Of a stretch of 64,000 nt of DNA, positions 8,231 through 15,968 are shown one piece after another. The notes under the pieces were generated by a model. That model was not told where the DNA came from. It saw only the letters and a program-made list of their open reading frames with translations, and made no database searches. The first letter of the stretch is position 1, and every line of letters begins with the position of its first letter. Origin of the DNA: JAAYXS01 sp043820985 (GTDB lineage Bacteria; Planctomycetota; Phycisphaerae; UBA1845; Fen-1342); assembly GCA_043820985.1 (NCBI GenBank), contig JBDRDH010000032.1, forward strand, positions 27,966 to 91,965, written 5' to 3'. Position numbers and translations under genes: made by a program.

Positions 8231-9736
8231 ATGGCGTGGCGAGAGAGAGCACCGGGGGCAAACAGATCATGCCGGCGGTACCGTCGTGCGCTGGCGCGAC
8301 GCGGGGTAAGTCGCCTGATGGTCGCTGTGGGGCTCGTGCTGTTTCTGTCCGCGTGTCGGCAGTCGGAGCAACCCGGGTCGGCCGCGACCGCCAAGCCCGG
8401 GCTGGAAGACAAACCGAACGTGGTCCTCATCACGTTGGACACGCTGCGCGCGGACCATCTCGGCTGCTACGGTTACGGGCCGGCGCGCACGCCGAACATC
8501 GACCGTTTTGCGGCGTCGGCGGTGCGCTTCGAGCTGGCCGTGACGGTCTCCAACAACACGTTTCCGTCGCACGCGGCGATGCTGATCGGCAAACACCCGC
8601 AGAGCTTCGGGGTGCCGCGCAACGGATTCAAGCTGCCGCCGGGGAACGCCACGCTGGCGACGATCCTCAAGTCGCAGGGTTACGAGACGGCGGCGTTTGT
8701 GAGTGCCTCCGTGCTCGAATCGTCGATGGGGTTGGCGCCGGGCTTCGACGTCTATGACCAGGCGTTCGACACGCGGGAGATTGACCAGGTTCAACGGCGG
8801 GCATCCGCGACGACGCCGGCCGTGATGGCGTGGTTGAAGCAACGCGGGGCGAAGCCGTTCTTCCTGTGGCTACATTACTTTGACCCGCACTATCCCTACA
8901 CGCCGCCGGCACCTTACGACGATCTGTTCTATCCTGAGTACGAAGGTCCAGCGGATGGGTCGATCGAGTACCTCTCTGGCGTGGCCGGCGTGCGTGGTTT
9001 CCCGAAGCACGAGACGTCGCCGGAGGATTTCCGCCGGCTCGTGGCGCTCTACGATGGTGAAATCGCCTTTCTGGACGCGAACCTGGGCCCGGTGTTCGAT
9101 CTTCTGGCGGAAGAGCATCACCGGCAGCGCACGGTCGTCGTCGTCGTCGCGGACCACGGTGAAAGCCTCACGGAGCACGACTACTACTTCGACCACGGCG
9201 AGTTCACGTATCAGCCGAGCATGCACGTGCCGCTGATCATTCGGCCGCTGGGCTACGACGCGCAGAAGGGCTCGGGCGTGGCGGCGGAGCAGGTTGAAAC
9301 GATCGACATCTTCACCACGGTGCTGGCGCAGGTTGGCCTCCCGGTTCCCGCGGGCACCGAGGGTCGTGACCTGACGCCACTGTGTCGGGGCGAGGCCGGC
9401 TGGGTCCGGAAGTTGTGCTTCGGCGAGGGGTGCCGGCCCTGGGGTGTGGAGCGGATGAACCCGGGCGCGTGGGCCAACCTGGGCAAATGTCAGTTCGCGC
9501 TCGACTTTCCGTGGAAGCTGATCCTGACGCCCTACAAGCGCGCCGCGGAGTTGTACCGCCTGGACCTGGATCCCGGCGAGCTGCACAACGTGGCCCGAGA
9601 AGAAGGTGATGTAACCCGTCGGCTGGCAGAGGAAGCAGAGCGGTGGCGTCAGCGGGCCATCCAGGCACCGGGAGTGCAGGATCCGGCCAACATGCGGAAG
9701 CTCCGCTCGCTGGGCTATGTCGGGGATGATCCCTAG
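8231..9736 (+). CDS. Sulfatase-superfamily lipoprotein hydrolase lacking the formylglycine residue
   Basis: About 501 residues. A lipobox LFLSAC follows a hydrophobic stretch, so the mature enzyme is probably a lipoprotein. The sulfatase metal site VVLITLDTLRADHLGCYGY comes next, with later metal ligands in VADHGESLTEHD. The nucleophile region reads NNTFPSHAAMLIG: Thr replaces the Cys/Ser that is converted to formylglycine, and His replaces the following Arg. This resembles the Thr nucleophile of nucleotide pyrophosphatase/phosphodiesterases, so the true substrate may be a phosphoester. I chose the ATG at 8231 because GAGGAA precedes it; an in-frame ATG at 8201 is the alternative. The C-terminus LRSLGYVGDDP is family-typical, but the stop codon lies in the adjacent IS end. 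Confidence 0.85.
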   Translation: MAWRERAPGANRSCRRYRRALARRGVSRLMVAVGLVLFLSACRQSEQPGSAATAKPGLEDKPNVVLITLDTLRADHLGCYGYGPARTPNIDRFAASAVRFELAVTVSNNTFPSHAAMLIGKHPQSFGVPRNGFKLPPGNATLATILKSQGYETAAFVSASVLESSMGLAPGFDVYDQAFDTREIDQVQRRASATTPAVMAWLKQRGAKPFFLWLHYFDPHYPYTPPAPYDDLFYPEYEGPADGSIEYLSGVAGVRGFPKHETSPEDFRRLVALYDGEIAFLDANLGPVFDLLAEEHHRQRTVVVVVADHGESLTEHDYYFDHGEFTYQPSMHVPLIIRPLGYDAQKGSGVAAEQVETIDIFTTVLAQVGLPVPAGTEGRDLTPLCRGEAGWVRKLCFGEGCRPWGVERMNPGAWANLGKCQFALDFPWKLILTPYKRAAELYRLDLDPGELHNVAREEGDVTRRLAEEAERWRQRAIQAPGVQDPANMRKLRSLGYVGDDP

Positions 9737-11235
9737 CAGCCCGTGGTGAAAGTCAGATATCCATGTTATACTCCGTCCATCATTGGAGCACATTGATCGG
9801 CGAGGTCAGGGAGGACTATGATGGCCATGGGGCAACGGAGACGGGAGCGTCAAGAGACGTTCTGGATTCCGACCAGCGAACTGCCGCAGACGCCCGGACA
9901 CCCCTTCTACGAGCAGCTGAACAAGATTCTGGATGGCCAGGGGTTTGACCGCTTCGTCGAGGAGCGGTGCCGGAAGTTCTATGCCGACAAGATGGGTCGT
10001 CCGTCATTGCCGCCGGCGATCTACTTTCGCATGCTGCTGGTCGGCTACTTCGAGGGAATCGACTCCGAGCGCGGCATTGCCTGGCGGGTGGCGGACTCGA
10101 TGGCTCTGCGTCGCTTTCTGGGTTACGGGTTGACCGATCAGACGACCGACCATTCCTCGCTGAGCCGCAACCGTCGGCTGATCGATCTGGAGACGCACCA
10201 GGAAGTCTTCGTGTGGGTGCTGCAGGTTCTGGCTCGCGAGAAGCTGTTGGACGGCAAGACGCTGGGCATTGACGCTACGACTCTGGAGGCCAATGCGGCT
10301 CTGCGGAGCATCGTTCGTAAGGACACGGGCGATAGCTATCAGGAGTTCCTGACGCAGTTGGCAAAGGCCAGCGGGGTCGAAACGCCGACGCGGGAGGACT
10401 TGGCCCGCATCGACAAGAATCGCAAGCACAAAGGGTCGAACGACGATTGGGAGCATCCACACGATCCGGATGCCAAGATCACCAAGATGAAGGATGGCCG
10501 CACTCATTTGGCCCACAAAGCCGAGCACGCAGTGGACTTGCAGAGCGGTGCGATCGTGGCGGTGACGCTTCAGCCGGCCAATCGAGGCGACACGACCAGC
10601 ATCGCAGAGACGATTAAACAGGTTGATGAGAATCTGGTCGGCGTCATGGAAGACGAGCCCGCGTGTGAGCAGTTGAGCGAGTCGGTTCTGTCGGAAGTGG
10701 TGGCCGACAAGGGCTACCACAGCAACGCGGTTTTGAAAGAACAACGCGAGTCAGGCATCCGCAGCTACATCTCCGAGCCGGACCGCGGCCGTCGCCACTG
10801 GCAGGGCAAGCGTGCCGAACGTGACGCGGTGTATGCCAACCGTAGACGCATTCGCGGTCAGCGCGGGCAACGTTTGCGTGCCAAGCGTGCCGAGCTTCCG
10901 GAGCGCAGCTTCGCCCACTGTTACGACACCGGCGGTATGCGGCGAACGCATCTGCGGGGGCATCCGAACATATTGAAACGGTTGCTGATCCACGTGGCCG
11001 GTTTCAACCTGGGCTTGGTCATGCGCCGAGCCCTGGGATTCGGGACGGCGCGTGGCTTCCAGGGCCTTGCGGTCCGGATTCGCGCTGTGTTGGTATTGTG
11101 CAGGGCTCAACTGCGGCTCATCGGGCCACTGGCAGCCGCGTTAGGGCGTCCATCGTTGAATGGACGACCGATGACCCGGTTGGCCGCCTGAACCAAACGC
11201 CGCCGTACAAACCGACTTCTACCACGGGCTGCTAG
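9733..11235 (+). mobile_element. Insertion sequence with intact terminal inverted repeats (IS1182/IS5-like)
   Basis: The left end CTAGCAGCCCGTGGTGAAAGTC (9733-9754) pairs with the right end at 11214-11235, whose reverse complement is CTAGCAGCCCGTGGTAGAAGTC; only two bases differ. CTAG at both outer edges is either part of the repeat or a 4-bp target duplication, which its palindromic nature leaves undecided. The element is about 1.5 kb with one full-length transposase, so it looks complete and possibly active. Confidence 0.88.
9818..11191 (+). CDS. DDE transposase, IS1182-like (DUF772 N-terminal domain)
   Basis: 457 residues. The N-terminal part (about 40-130) has the GRPSLPPAIYFRMLLVGY segment characteristic of the DUF772 DNA-binding domain. 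The catalytic domain shows Asp in LGIDATTLEANAA, a second Asp in VVADKGYHS, and a C-terminal Glu/Arg/Leu-rich block ending in PNILKRLLIHVAGFNLGL. GGGAGG precedes the ATG at 9818. The reading frame is uninterrupted inside intact inverted repeats. IS family placement is from pattern memory; ISNCY-type naming is possible. Confidence 0.9.
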   Translation: MMAMGQRRRERQETFWIPTSELPQTPGHPFYEQLNKILDGQGFDRFVEERCRKFYADKMGRPSLPPAIYFRMLLVGYFEGIDSERGIAWRVADSMALRRFLGYGLTDQTTDHSSLSRNRRLIDLETHQEVFVWVLQVLAREKLLDGKTLGIDATTLEANAALRSIVRKDTGDSYQEFLTQLAKASGVETPTREDLARIDKNRKHKGSNDDWEHPHDPDAKITKMKDGRTHLAHKAEHAVDLQSGAIVAVTLQPANRGDTTSIAETIKQVDENLVGVMEDEPACEQLSESVLSEVVADKGYHSNAVLKEQRESGIRSYISEPDRGRRHWQGKRAERDAVYANRRRIRGQRGQRLRAKRAELPERSFAHCYDTGGMRRTHLRGHPNILKRLLIHVAGFNLGLVMRRALGFGTARGFQGLAVRIRAVLVLCRAQLRLIGPLAAALGRPSLNGRPMTRLAA

Positions 11236-11352
11236 GCCGACTTTACCGCCCCGATGGCGTAAGTGCCATCCCCGCAAGGTGATAGGTTCGGTTTTCTGTA
11301 TGACCTATGTCTTGTGGTAGCGTTCCAACCCGAGGGTTTCGTACATGGTGCG

Positions 11353-11404
11353 TTAATTCTGGGGACAGTATACGTAATTCAATGGTGCCGCCGGTGGGAT
11401 GGGA
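11353..11404. repeat. Second copy of the AATTCTGGGGACAGTATAC transposon end
   Basis: It aligns over about 50 bp with 7866-7916, both reading AATTCTGGG, then CGT, CAATGGTG, CGCCGG and GATGGGAC. The two direct copies bracket the sulfatase gene and the IS, which suggests that this 3.5-kb stretch is an inserted accessory segment. Confidence 0.5.
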
Positions 11405-11437
11405 CCAGAGAGAGTGAGGGTGGGAGGATCCGAGGTT

Positions 11438-11791
11438 TCAAGGGTTCGAGGGGTCCTCGTGGCGGCGAGGGCTGGTTGAACCCGGGGTGCCGCATTCGGG
11501 GCAGCGGGGGGTGATGTTTCCGCGCAGGTTATAACCACAGTTCGTGCATTGTCGGGACAGGATGCGGTCGGCGGGGCGGCCGCGTTGGCGGATGAGTAAT
11601 AATTTGTAGCCGGCGACGGTGAGAAGAAGACAGGTCAACCAATTTACACACCATCTCAGCCAGGACACATGTACATACCAGGGGACGGTGCTGGTTTGTA
11701 GCCGGGTTTGGAAGGCGCGGTTGGCCTGGCCGATGAATGTTTGTCGTACATGGCCACAGGACCTCAGGGAATCTGATAGTTCCACCGACAC
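11438..11791 (-). CDS. Membrane protein with C-terminal zinc ribbon, possibly the tail of a broken gene
   Basis: 117 residues from a GTG at 11791, with one membrane helix (WCVNWLTCLLLTVAGYKLLL) and a CTNCGYNLRGNITPRCPECG four-cysteine ribbon of the type frequent in planctomycete proteins. Upstream the same frame continues as coding-like sequence (TAKDTHGQRATSEAEAQAVA) back to a TAA at about 11858-11860. Before that TAA the same frame runs 70 residues to an ATG at 12070 with a signal-like stretch ACLLLTALLASIP. The likely ancestral gene is 12070-11438 interrupted by a stop. Function unknown. Confidence 0.55.
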   Translation of the reverse strand: MSVELSDSLRSCGHVRQTFIGQANRAFQTRLQTSTVPWYVHVSWLRWCVNWLTCLLLTVAGYKLLLIRQRGRPADRILSRQCTNCGYNLRGNITPRCPECGTPGSTSPRRHEDPSNP

Positions 11792-11857
11792 GGCGCGTGC
11801 GACGGCTTGGGCTTCGGCTTCCGAGGTGGCGCGCTGGCCGTGGGTGTCTTTTGCGGT

Positions 11858-12070
11858 TTATGTGCAGATGAAAGCGTAAGCGCTATGTATGGGTATGCCT
11901 GAATGGATGCGCCAAGTATGTTGTGATACCTGTGTATTGTTTCCCATGCGGATAGTAGTGGAAGTAGAGTTGCAGTAGCGGGGGATTGAGGCGAGTAGGG
12001 CTGTTAATAGAAGGCACGCGCCCCGGCGGCGCCAACATCGAGGCTTATTGAATGTGACGGGCGTGCTCAT
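11858..12070 (-). pseudogene. Putative 5' fragment of the zinc-ribbon membrane protein gene
   Basis: 70 codons in the same frame as the 11438-11791 gene, ending YAFICT then TAA. The leader RRRGACLLLTALLASIPRYC looks like a signal or anchor segment. If the TAA is real and not a sequencing error, this is the separated N-terminus of one gene of about 210 codons. It could instead be a chance frame. Confidence 0.35.
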
Positions 12071-12085
12071 GCTGGTAGTTGGCTT

Positions 12086-12102
12086 ACAGCCGAGACGGCT
12101 GT
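12086..12102. repeat. ACAGCCGAGACGGCTGT palindrome, copy 1
   Basis: A 7-bp-arm hairpin (ACAGCCG, loop AGA, CGGCTGT) flanked by TTGGCTT and GGTACC. A second copy with the same flanks (GGCTC and GTTACC) is embedded in the repeat element at 24421-24446. The position just beyond the M50 protease stop could also allow a role in 3'-end formation. Confidence 0.5.
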
Positions 12103-12110
12103 GGTACCTG

Positions 12111-13139
12111 TTACGGGGGGTTTTGTTTTTGGAATTTGCGCTCCTCTTCCTGGCGCTGGCGGGTGGCGCGTTCGAGGGCCTGGCGTTCGATGTAGCTCAG
12201 GCTCTGGATGCCGTGCTCGGAGACCTTCTTCAATATGCGATCGACTTCGTCGGATAGTTGGGCTTTTTTGTCCTGCTTGGCCTGCCAGGCGCCGGGCTTG
12301 GGATTGGGAAACTCTAGTGGTCGTCCGCCGCCGCCTTTGGGCTTTCGGCGGCCAAACAAGCGTGCCCAAAAACCGGGACCGCTACGTTTGTCGCGGACGA
12401 CGTAATCGGCACTCAGGAAGCGTTCGTTGGCTAATGAGCCGCGGGCGGCCTGGTAGTGTTGATAGGAGGTCATGCCGCCGAAGATCGCGATTCCGATCAA
12501 TATAAAGCTTTGGGTCATAGCTCCCAGCACGGCCAGGCCGATCGCGCCAACGATTCCCAGTTGGGCGGCGATGATGGTGGCGCGTGCCAGGCCGACGAAT
12601 GGCCAGATGATGGTGCGGAACAGTTGCCCGCCGTCCATGGGGAAGATGGGCAACAGGTTGAAGCATAACAAAATGAGGTTGAGCCGATAGAAGAGCCACA
12701 TGTAGAACTGCCACTGGGCGGTCATGTGGTCAATGCCGGGGCCAGCGAAAGGATTAAGCGAAATAACGCCGAACGCGCCGGTGCTGATGATCAAAATCGC
12801 GCCGCTGATCAAACAGAACAGAACATTGACGAGTGGGCCGGCGGCGACGGTGACGAACTGTGGCCAGGGGCGCATGGGAGCGCTGGCGTATGCCAGGCCG
12901 CCCAGGGGCCAGAGCATGATGTTGTCCGCGTGGCCACCGACGGCGCGGGCTCCAAAGCAGTGCCCGAACTCGTGCACGAGTACGATGCCGAAGAGCATGC
13001 CCAGGAAGGCAAACTGGAACTGCCAGTCTTTCATGTCGGAGATCAGCCGATACGCGATCCAGAACACAAACAGGATGTGAATGTTGATCGTGATATCGAA
13101 CAGGCGGCCGATCTTGAATGATCTGCCGAGAAAGTCCAT
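12111..13139 (-). CDS. Site-2-protease-type M50 metallopeptidase
   Basis: 342 residues with about six membrane segments. The zinc motif HEFGH is near residues 56-60 and the third-ligand motif NLLPIFPMDGGQ near 160-171, so the catalytic set is complete. A C-terminal cytoplasmic tail of about 70 residues ending SDEVDRILKKVSEHG...LSYIERQALERAT is the short helical domain often found at the end of planctomycete rhomboid and M50 proteins. S2P enzymes cut membrane-spanning anti-sigma factors or signal peptides. Its ATG overlaps the Nudix stop codon by one base, so the two are translationally coupled. Confidence 0.88.
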   Translation of the reverse strand: MDFLGRSFKIGRLFDITINIHILFVFWIAYRLISDMKDWQFQFAFLGMLFGIVLVHEFGHCFGARAVGGHADNIMLWPLGGLAYASAPMRPWPQFVTVAAGPLVNVLFCLISGAILIISTGAFGVISLNPFAGPGIDHMTAQWQFYMWLFYRLNLILLCFNLLPIFPMDGGQLFRTIIWPFVGLARATIIAAQLGIVGAIGLAVLGAMTQSFILIGIAIFGGMTSYQHYQAARGSLANERFLSADYVVRDKRSGPGFWARLFGRRKPKGGGGRPLEFPNPKPGAWQAKQDKKAQLSDEVDRILKKVSEHGIQSLSYIERQALERATRQRQEEERKFQKQNPP

Positions 13140-13669
13140 CAGTGGTTCCTTTTATTGAGCTTGAAGCGTTCGTAGAACAACAGGGCTACGATCGTCTTGC
13201 CGTCCACGATGCGGCCGTCGTGGATGGCCCGCAGGGCGTCATCATACTCCATCGGCGCCGGATGGATGCGCTCGCCAGCTTCAAGTTGGGTGGGGCCGGG
13301 TTTCAGGTCGTGGGCGGCGAAAACGTGCATGCGCTCGGTACAGATGCCGGGGGTGGAATAGAAAACGATCAGTTCTTCCAGAGAGCCGGCGGAATAGCCG
13401 GTCTCCTCGGTTAGTTCGCGGCGGGCACATTCGATCGGCGGCTCGGGTGGATCGAGGGTGCCGGCGGGGAGTTCCAGTAGTTCCTGCTGGACGGCGACGC
13501 GGAAATTACGAATCAGCAGCACGCGGCCATCGGGCAGGAACGGCAGGATGATCGCGGCGCCGGGATGTACCACGATGTCATAATCGTGAACGGCCCCGGT
13601 AGCCACGGTGACGGGGATCCGCCGGACCGTGTACTTGCGGGATTTGAGAATCAATTGGCCTGCGTTCAT
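13139..13669 (-). CDS. Nudix hydrolase, ADP-ribose pyrophosphatase-like
   Basis: 176 residues. The Nudix box fits the GX5EX7REUXEEXGU pattern exactly, ending in RELTEETGY, and a Pro about 15 residues after it (STPGICTERMHVFAA) is typical of ADP-ribose pyrophosphatases, which hydrolyse ADP-ribose to AMP and ribose 5-phosphate. It is the first gene of a two-gene unit with the M50 protease. The functional link between them is not obvious. Confidence 0.88.
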   Translation of the reverse strand: MNAGQLILKSRKYTVRRIPVTVATGAVHDYDIVVHPGAAIILPFLPDGRVLLIRNFRVAVQQELLELPAGTLDPPEPPIECARRELTEETGYSAGSLEELIVFYSTPGICTERMHVFAAHDLKPGPTQLEAGERIHPAPMEYDDALRAIHDGRIVDGKTIVALLFYERFKLNKRNH

Positions 13670-13792
13670 ATATCGCTCTTGGGATTATAGTTATTAAGTG
13701 GGATATAGTAGCGGGAAATGGTGGTGTGGGTATTGCCGCGGTTTGGGTGGGACTGGATCGGCATGCTCGATGTAGCATGGTCCAGTATGAAG

Positions 13793-13945
13793 ACGGCCGC
13801 CACAGAGGGCGGGCCGCTACGGGACGGCCAACGCGGAGGTGGGCCGCTACGGGACGGTCGCCACAGAGGGCGGGCCGCTACGGGACGGTTGCCACAGAGG
13901 GCGGGCCGCTACGGGACGGCCGCCACAGAGGGCGGGCCGCTACAG
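13793..13945. repeat. Five-copy 31-bp tandem repeat containing GGCCGCCACAGAGGGCGG
   Basis: Units begin at 13793, 13824, 13854, 13885 and 13916; four are 30-31 bp with the shape ACGGCCGCCACAGAGGGCGG followed by GCCGCTACGGG, and the second is diverged. The last runs into ATTGACCGG. A lone inverted copy lies at 485-513. There are no variable spacers, so this is not CRISPR. Confidence 0.85.
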
Positions 13946-13948
13946 ATT

Positions 13949-13973
13949 GACCGGTTGGAAACTGGTCCCACAG
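13949..13973. repeat. Dispersed GACCGGTT palindrome, copy 2
   Basis: Reads GACCGGTTGGAAACTGGTC followed by CCACAG; one arm base has drifted (ACTGG for ACCGG). It directly abuts the tandem repeat array and is followed by another GGCCGCTAC. Confidence 0.65.
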
Positions 13974-14058
13974 GTTTGGTGGCCGCTACTATTTGTGGTG
14001 GATTGACGTTCGCGGGCCGGCTTCTTACCGTGGCTGGAGCGATTTAGGAGATTTTGGC

Positions 14059-15297
14059 ATGCTGGGCCTGGCGTGGGCCAATTTGATGCACCACAAGCTG
14101 CGGACGGCGTTGAGTGCGCTGGCGGTGGGCCTGGGGATCGCGCTGCTATTGGTTTCGAAGGGTCTGGCCAACGGTTCGATCGCCGAGGTGGGTCGGCGGA
14201 TGCAGAGCGTGAACGCGGAGTTGGTGGTTTTGCCGGCCCAGGAGAACATTATCTTTACGGGCGGGGCACCGTTTCCGGGGGTATTCGAGCGTTATATAGC
14301 CCGACTGGCGGATGAAAAGGGCCCGGTGGCGGAAGCGGTGATTCCGGTCTTTTTCGGGCAGGTCAGGATGGGCGGGCAGCAGCAGCGGGTTTTCGGCGTG
14401 GCGCCCGGCCAGATGGAGTTGTTTCTCGGACCACGGGGCGTGGTGGCCGGGCAGGTTTTCGAGCGTGCCCATGATTTTGCTCGGCGGGTGGCGGAATTAC
14501 AACAGCCGGCTCCGGAGCTGGTTGAGGCCGAGGAGTTGACCGCCGCGGAGTTGGCTGATGGTCTGGAGCTGGTGATTGATGAGCGGCTGCGACGGGTGGG
14601 CGAGCCGGATCCGGCGAGTGGTAGTCGGCGGCCGTATGAAGTGGGTGATGAGATCCGTCTGATGGGTAAGCCGTTCCGCATCGTGGGGGTGGTCGAGGCG
14701 GGCGTGGCGGGGCGGGTGTTCGCGCCGATTCAGACCTTGCGGGCGATGTTGAATGGCGGCGAGAAGTGGTCGAGCATGTTTTTCGTCAAGCTACGGCCGG
14801 GGCTCGATGCGGCGGCGGCGGCGGATCTGTTGCAAGGGAAGCTGGGGGATGAGGCGCGGGTGGAGTTAAAAAGTGAATATGGGCGCTTGCTGCACGAGAG
14901 CTTCGCGCAGGTCAATGCGTACATGACGGCTACCAGCGGGCTAGCGCTGGTGGTGTGTTTTTTGTTTATTTTGCTGACGATGTACACCATGGTAGTGGAG
15001 CGTACGCGCGAGATTGGGATTCTCAAGTCGCTGGGCATGACGCGACTGGGGCTGGTGGGCTTGTCGATATCGGAGGCGTTGATCGTGACGGTGGTCGGGG
15101 TGGTGACGGGTATTGGTCTGGCGTATGTGGCCAAGGGGCTGTTGGGGGTTTTCAAGCCTTTGTTGACGGTGGATCTGGCGGTAGAGCTGCTATTGGCGGC
15201 GGTGGTTCTGGGCGTGGCGGGTGGCGTACTCAGCGCGCTGTATCCCGGCTATCGCGCAGCGCGGCTCGAGCCGGCCACGGCTTTGTGTTACGAATGA
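14059..15297 (+). CDS. ABC transporter permease, FtsX/MacB-like
   Basis: 412 residues from the ATG at 14059, preceded by TAGGAG at 8 nt. Topology is one N-terminal helix (LSALAVGLGIALLLVS), a periplasmic domain of about 250 residues, and three C-terminal helices of the FtsX domain with the loop VVERTREIGILKSLGMTRL that contacts the ATPase. Such permeases usually do mechanotransmission or lipoprotein/peptide export rather than classical transport. The stop overlaps the start of the ATPase gene (ATGA). Confidence 0.88.
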   Translation: MLGLAWANLMHHKLRTALSALAVGLGIALLLVSKGLANGSIAEVGRRMQSVNAELVVLPAQENIIFTGGAPFPGVFERYIARLADEKGPVAEAVIPVFFGQVRMGGQQQRVFGVAPGQMELFLGPRGVVAGQVFERAHDFARRVAELQQPAPELVEAEELTAAELADGLELVIDERLRRVGEPDPASGSRRPYEVGDEIRLMGKPFRIVGVVEAGVAGRVFAPIQTLRAMLNGGEKWSSMFFVKLRPGLDAAAAADLLQGKLGDEARVELKSEYGRLLHESFAQVNAYMTATSGLALVVCFLFILLTMYTMVVERTREIGILKSLGMTRLGLVGLSISEALIVTVVGVVTGIGLAYVAKGLLGVFKPLLTVDLAVELLLAAVVLGVAGGVLSALYPGYRAARLEPATALCYE

Positions 15298-15968
15298 ACG
15301 ACGAGTTGATGATCGACATTCACGACGTGCATCACGCCTACCGGCATGGCGCGGTGGTCGAGCCGGTGTTGCACGGCATCGATCTGCAGGTGCGGCGGGG
15401 TGAATTCGTGGTGATCATGGGCCCGTCGGGCTGTGGCAAGACGACGTTGCTGAATATTCTGGGGCTGATGATGGCGCCGACGCGGGCGGCCACGGTTGCG
15501 ATCGCCGGCGTGGAGACGCGGGATCTGTCGGACACGGCGCGGACGCGATTGCGTCGGGAAGCGATCGGTTTTGTGTTTCAGCGTTTCAATCTTTTGCCGA
15601 CGATCAGCGCGCGGCGCAACGTGGCGTTGCCGCTACGGATTCGGGGTGAGATGCGGAATGGTGAAGTGGAGACGCTGCTGCGGCAAGTGGGCTTACAGGA
15701 GTATGCGGATAAGAAGCCCGGCCAGCTTTCGATGGGCCAGCAACAGCGTTTCGCGGTGGCGCGGGCCCTGGTGGGTCGGCCGGGATTGTTGTTGGCGGAC
15801 GAGCCGACTGGTAACCTGGATTCGGCCAACGCGGAAGCGGTGTTGGAATTGCTGTCGGGAGTTCATCGCGAGCGCGAACAGACGATCGTGATGATTACGC
15901 ACAATGAGCACCTGGCGGTCGCGGCCGATCGTATACTGCACATACGTGATGGAAGCTTTGTCGAATAA
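15294..15968 (+). CDS. ABC transporter ATP-binding protein, LolD/MacB type
   Basis: 224 residues. Walker A is GPSGCGKTT, the signature is LSMGQQQR (a variant of LSGGQQQR with Met for Gly), Walker B is LLLADEPTGNLDS and the H-loop is MITHNEH. The size and the GNLDS after Walker B place it in the LolD/MacB/FtsE group that drives FtsX-like permeases. ATG overlaps the previous stop, so it is coupled to the permease at 14059. It could also serve the second permease at 17926, which has no ATPase next to it. Confidence 0.92.
   Translation: MNDELMIDIHDVHHAYRHGAVVEPVLHGIDLQVRRGEFVVIMGPSGCGKTTLLNILGLMMAPTRAATVAIAGVETRDLSDTARTRLRREAIGFVFQRFNLLPTISARRNVALPLRIRGEMRNGEVETLLRQVGLQEYADKKPGQLSMGQQQRFAVARALVGRPGLLLADEPTGNLDSANAEAVLELLSGVHREREQTIVMITHNEHLAVAADRILHIRDGSFVE

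Larger units (their letters stand above)
13670..14058. other. Divergent intergenic region filled with repeats
   Basis: About 390 bp between the divergent Nudix and permease genes. It contains the five-unit tandem repeat (13793-13945) and the GACCGGTT palindrome (13949-13973). The permease Shine-Dalgarno TAGGAG is at 14045-14050. Overlapping open frames in the repeat are low-complexity translations and not genes. Confidence 0.6.

Noticed and set aside
13793..13945. CRISPR array
   Set aside because: Repeat units abut each other with no unique spacers and no cas genes are present.
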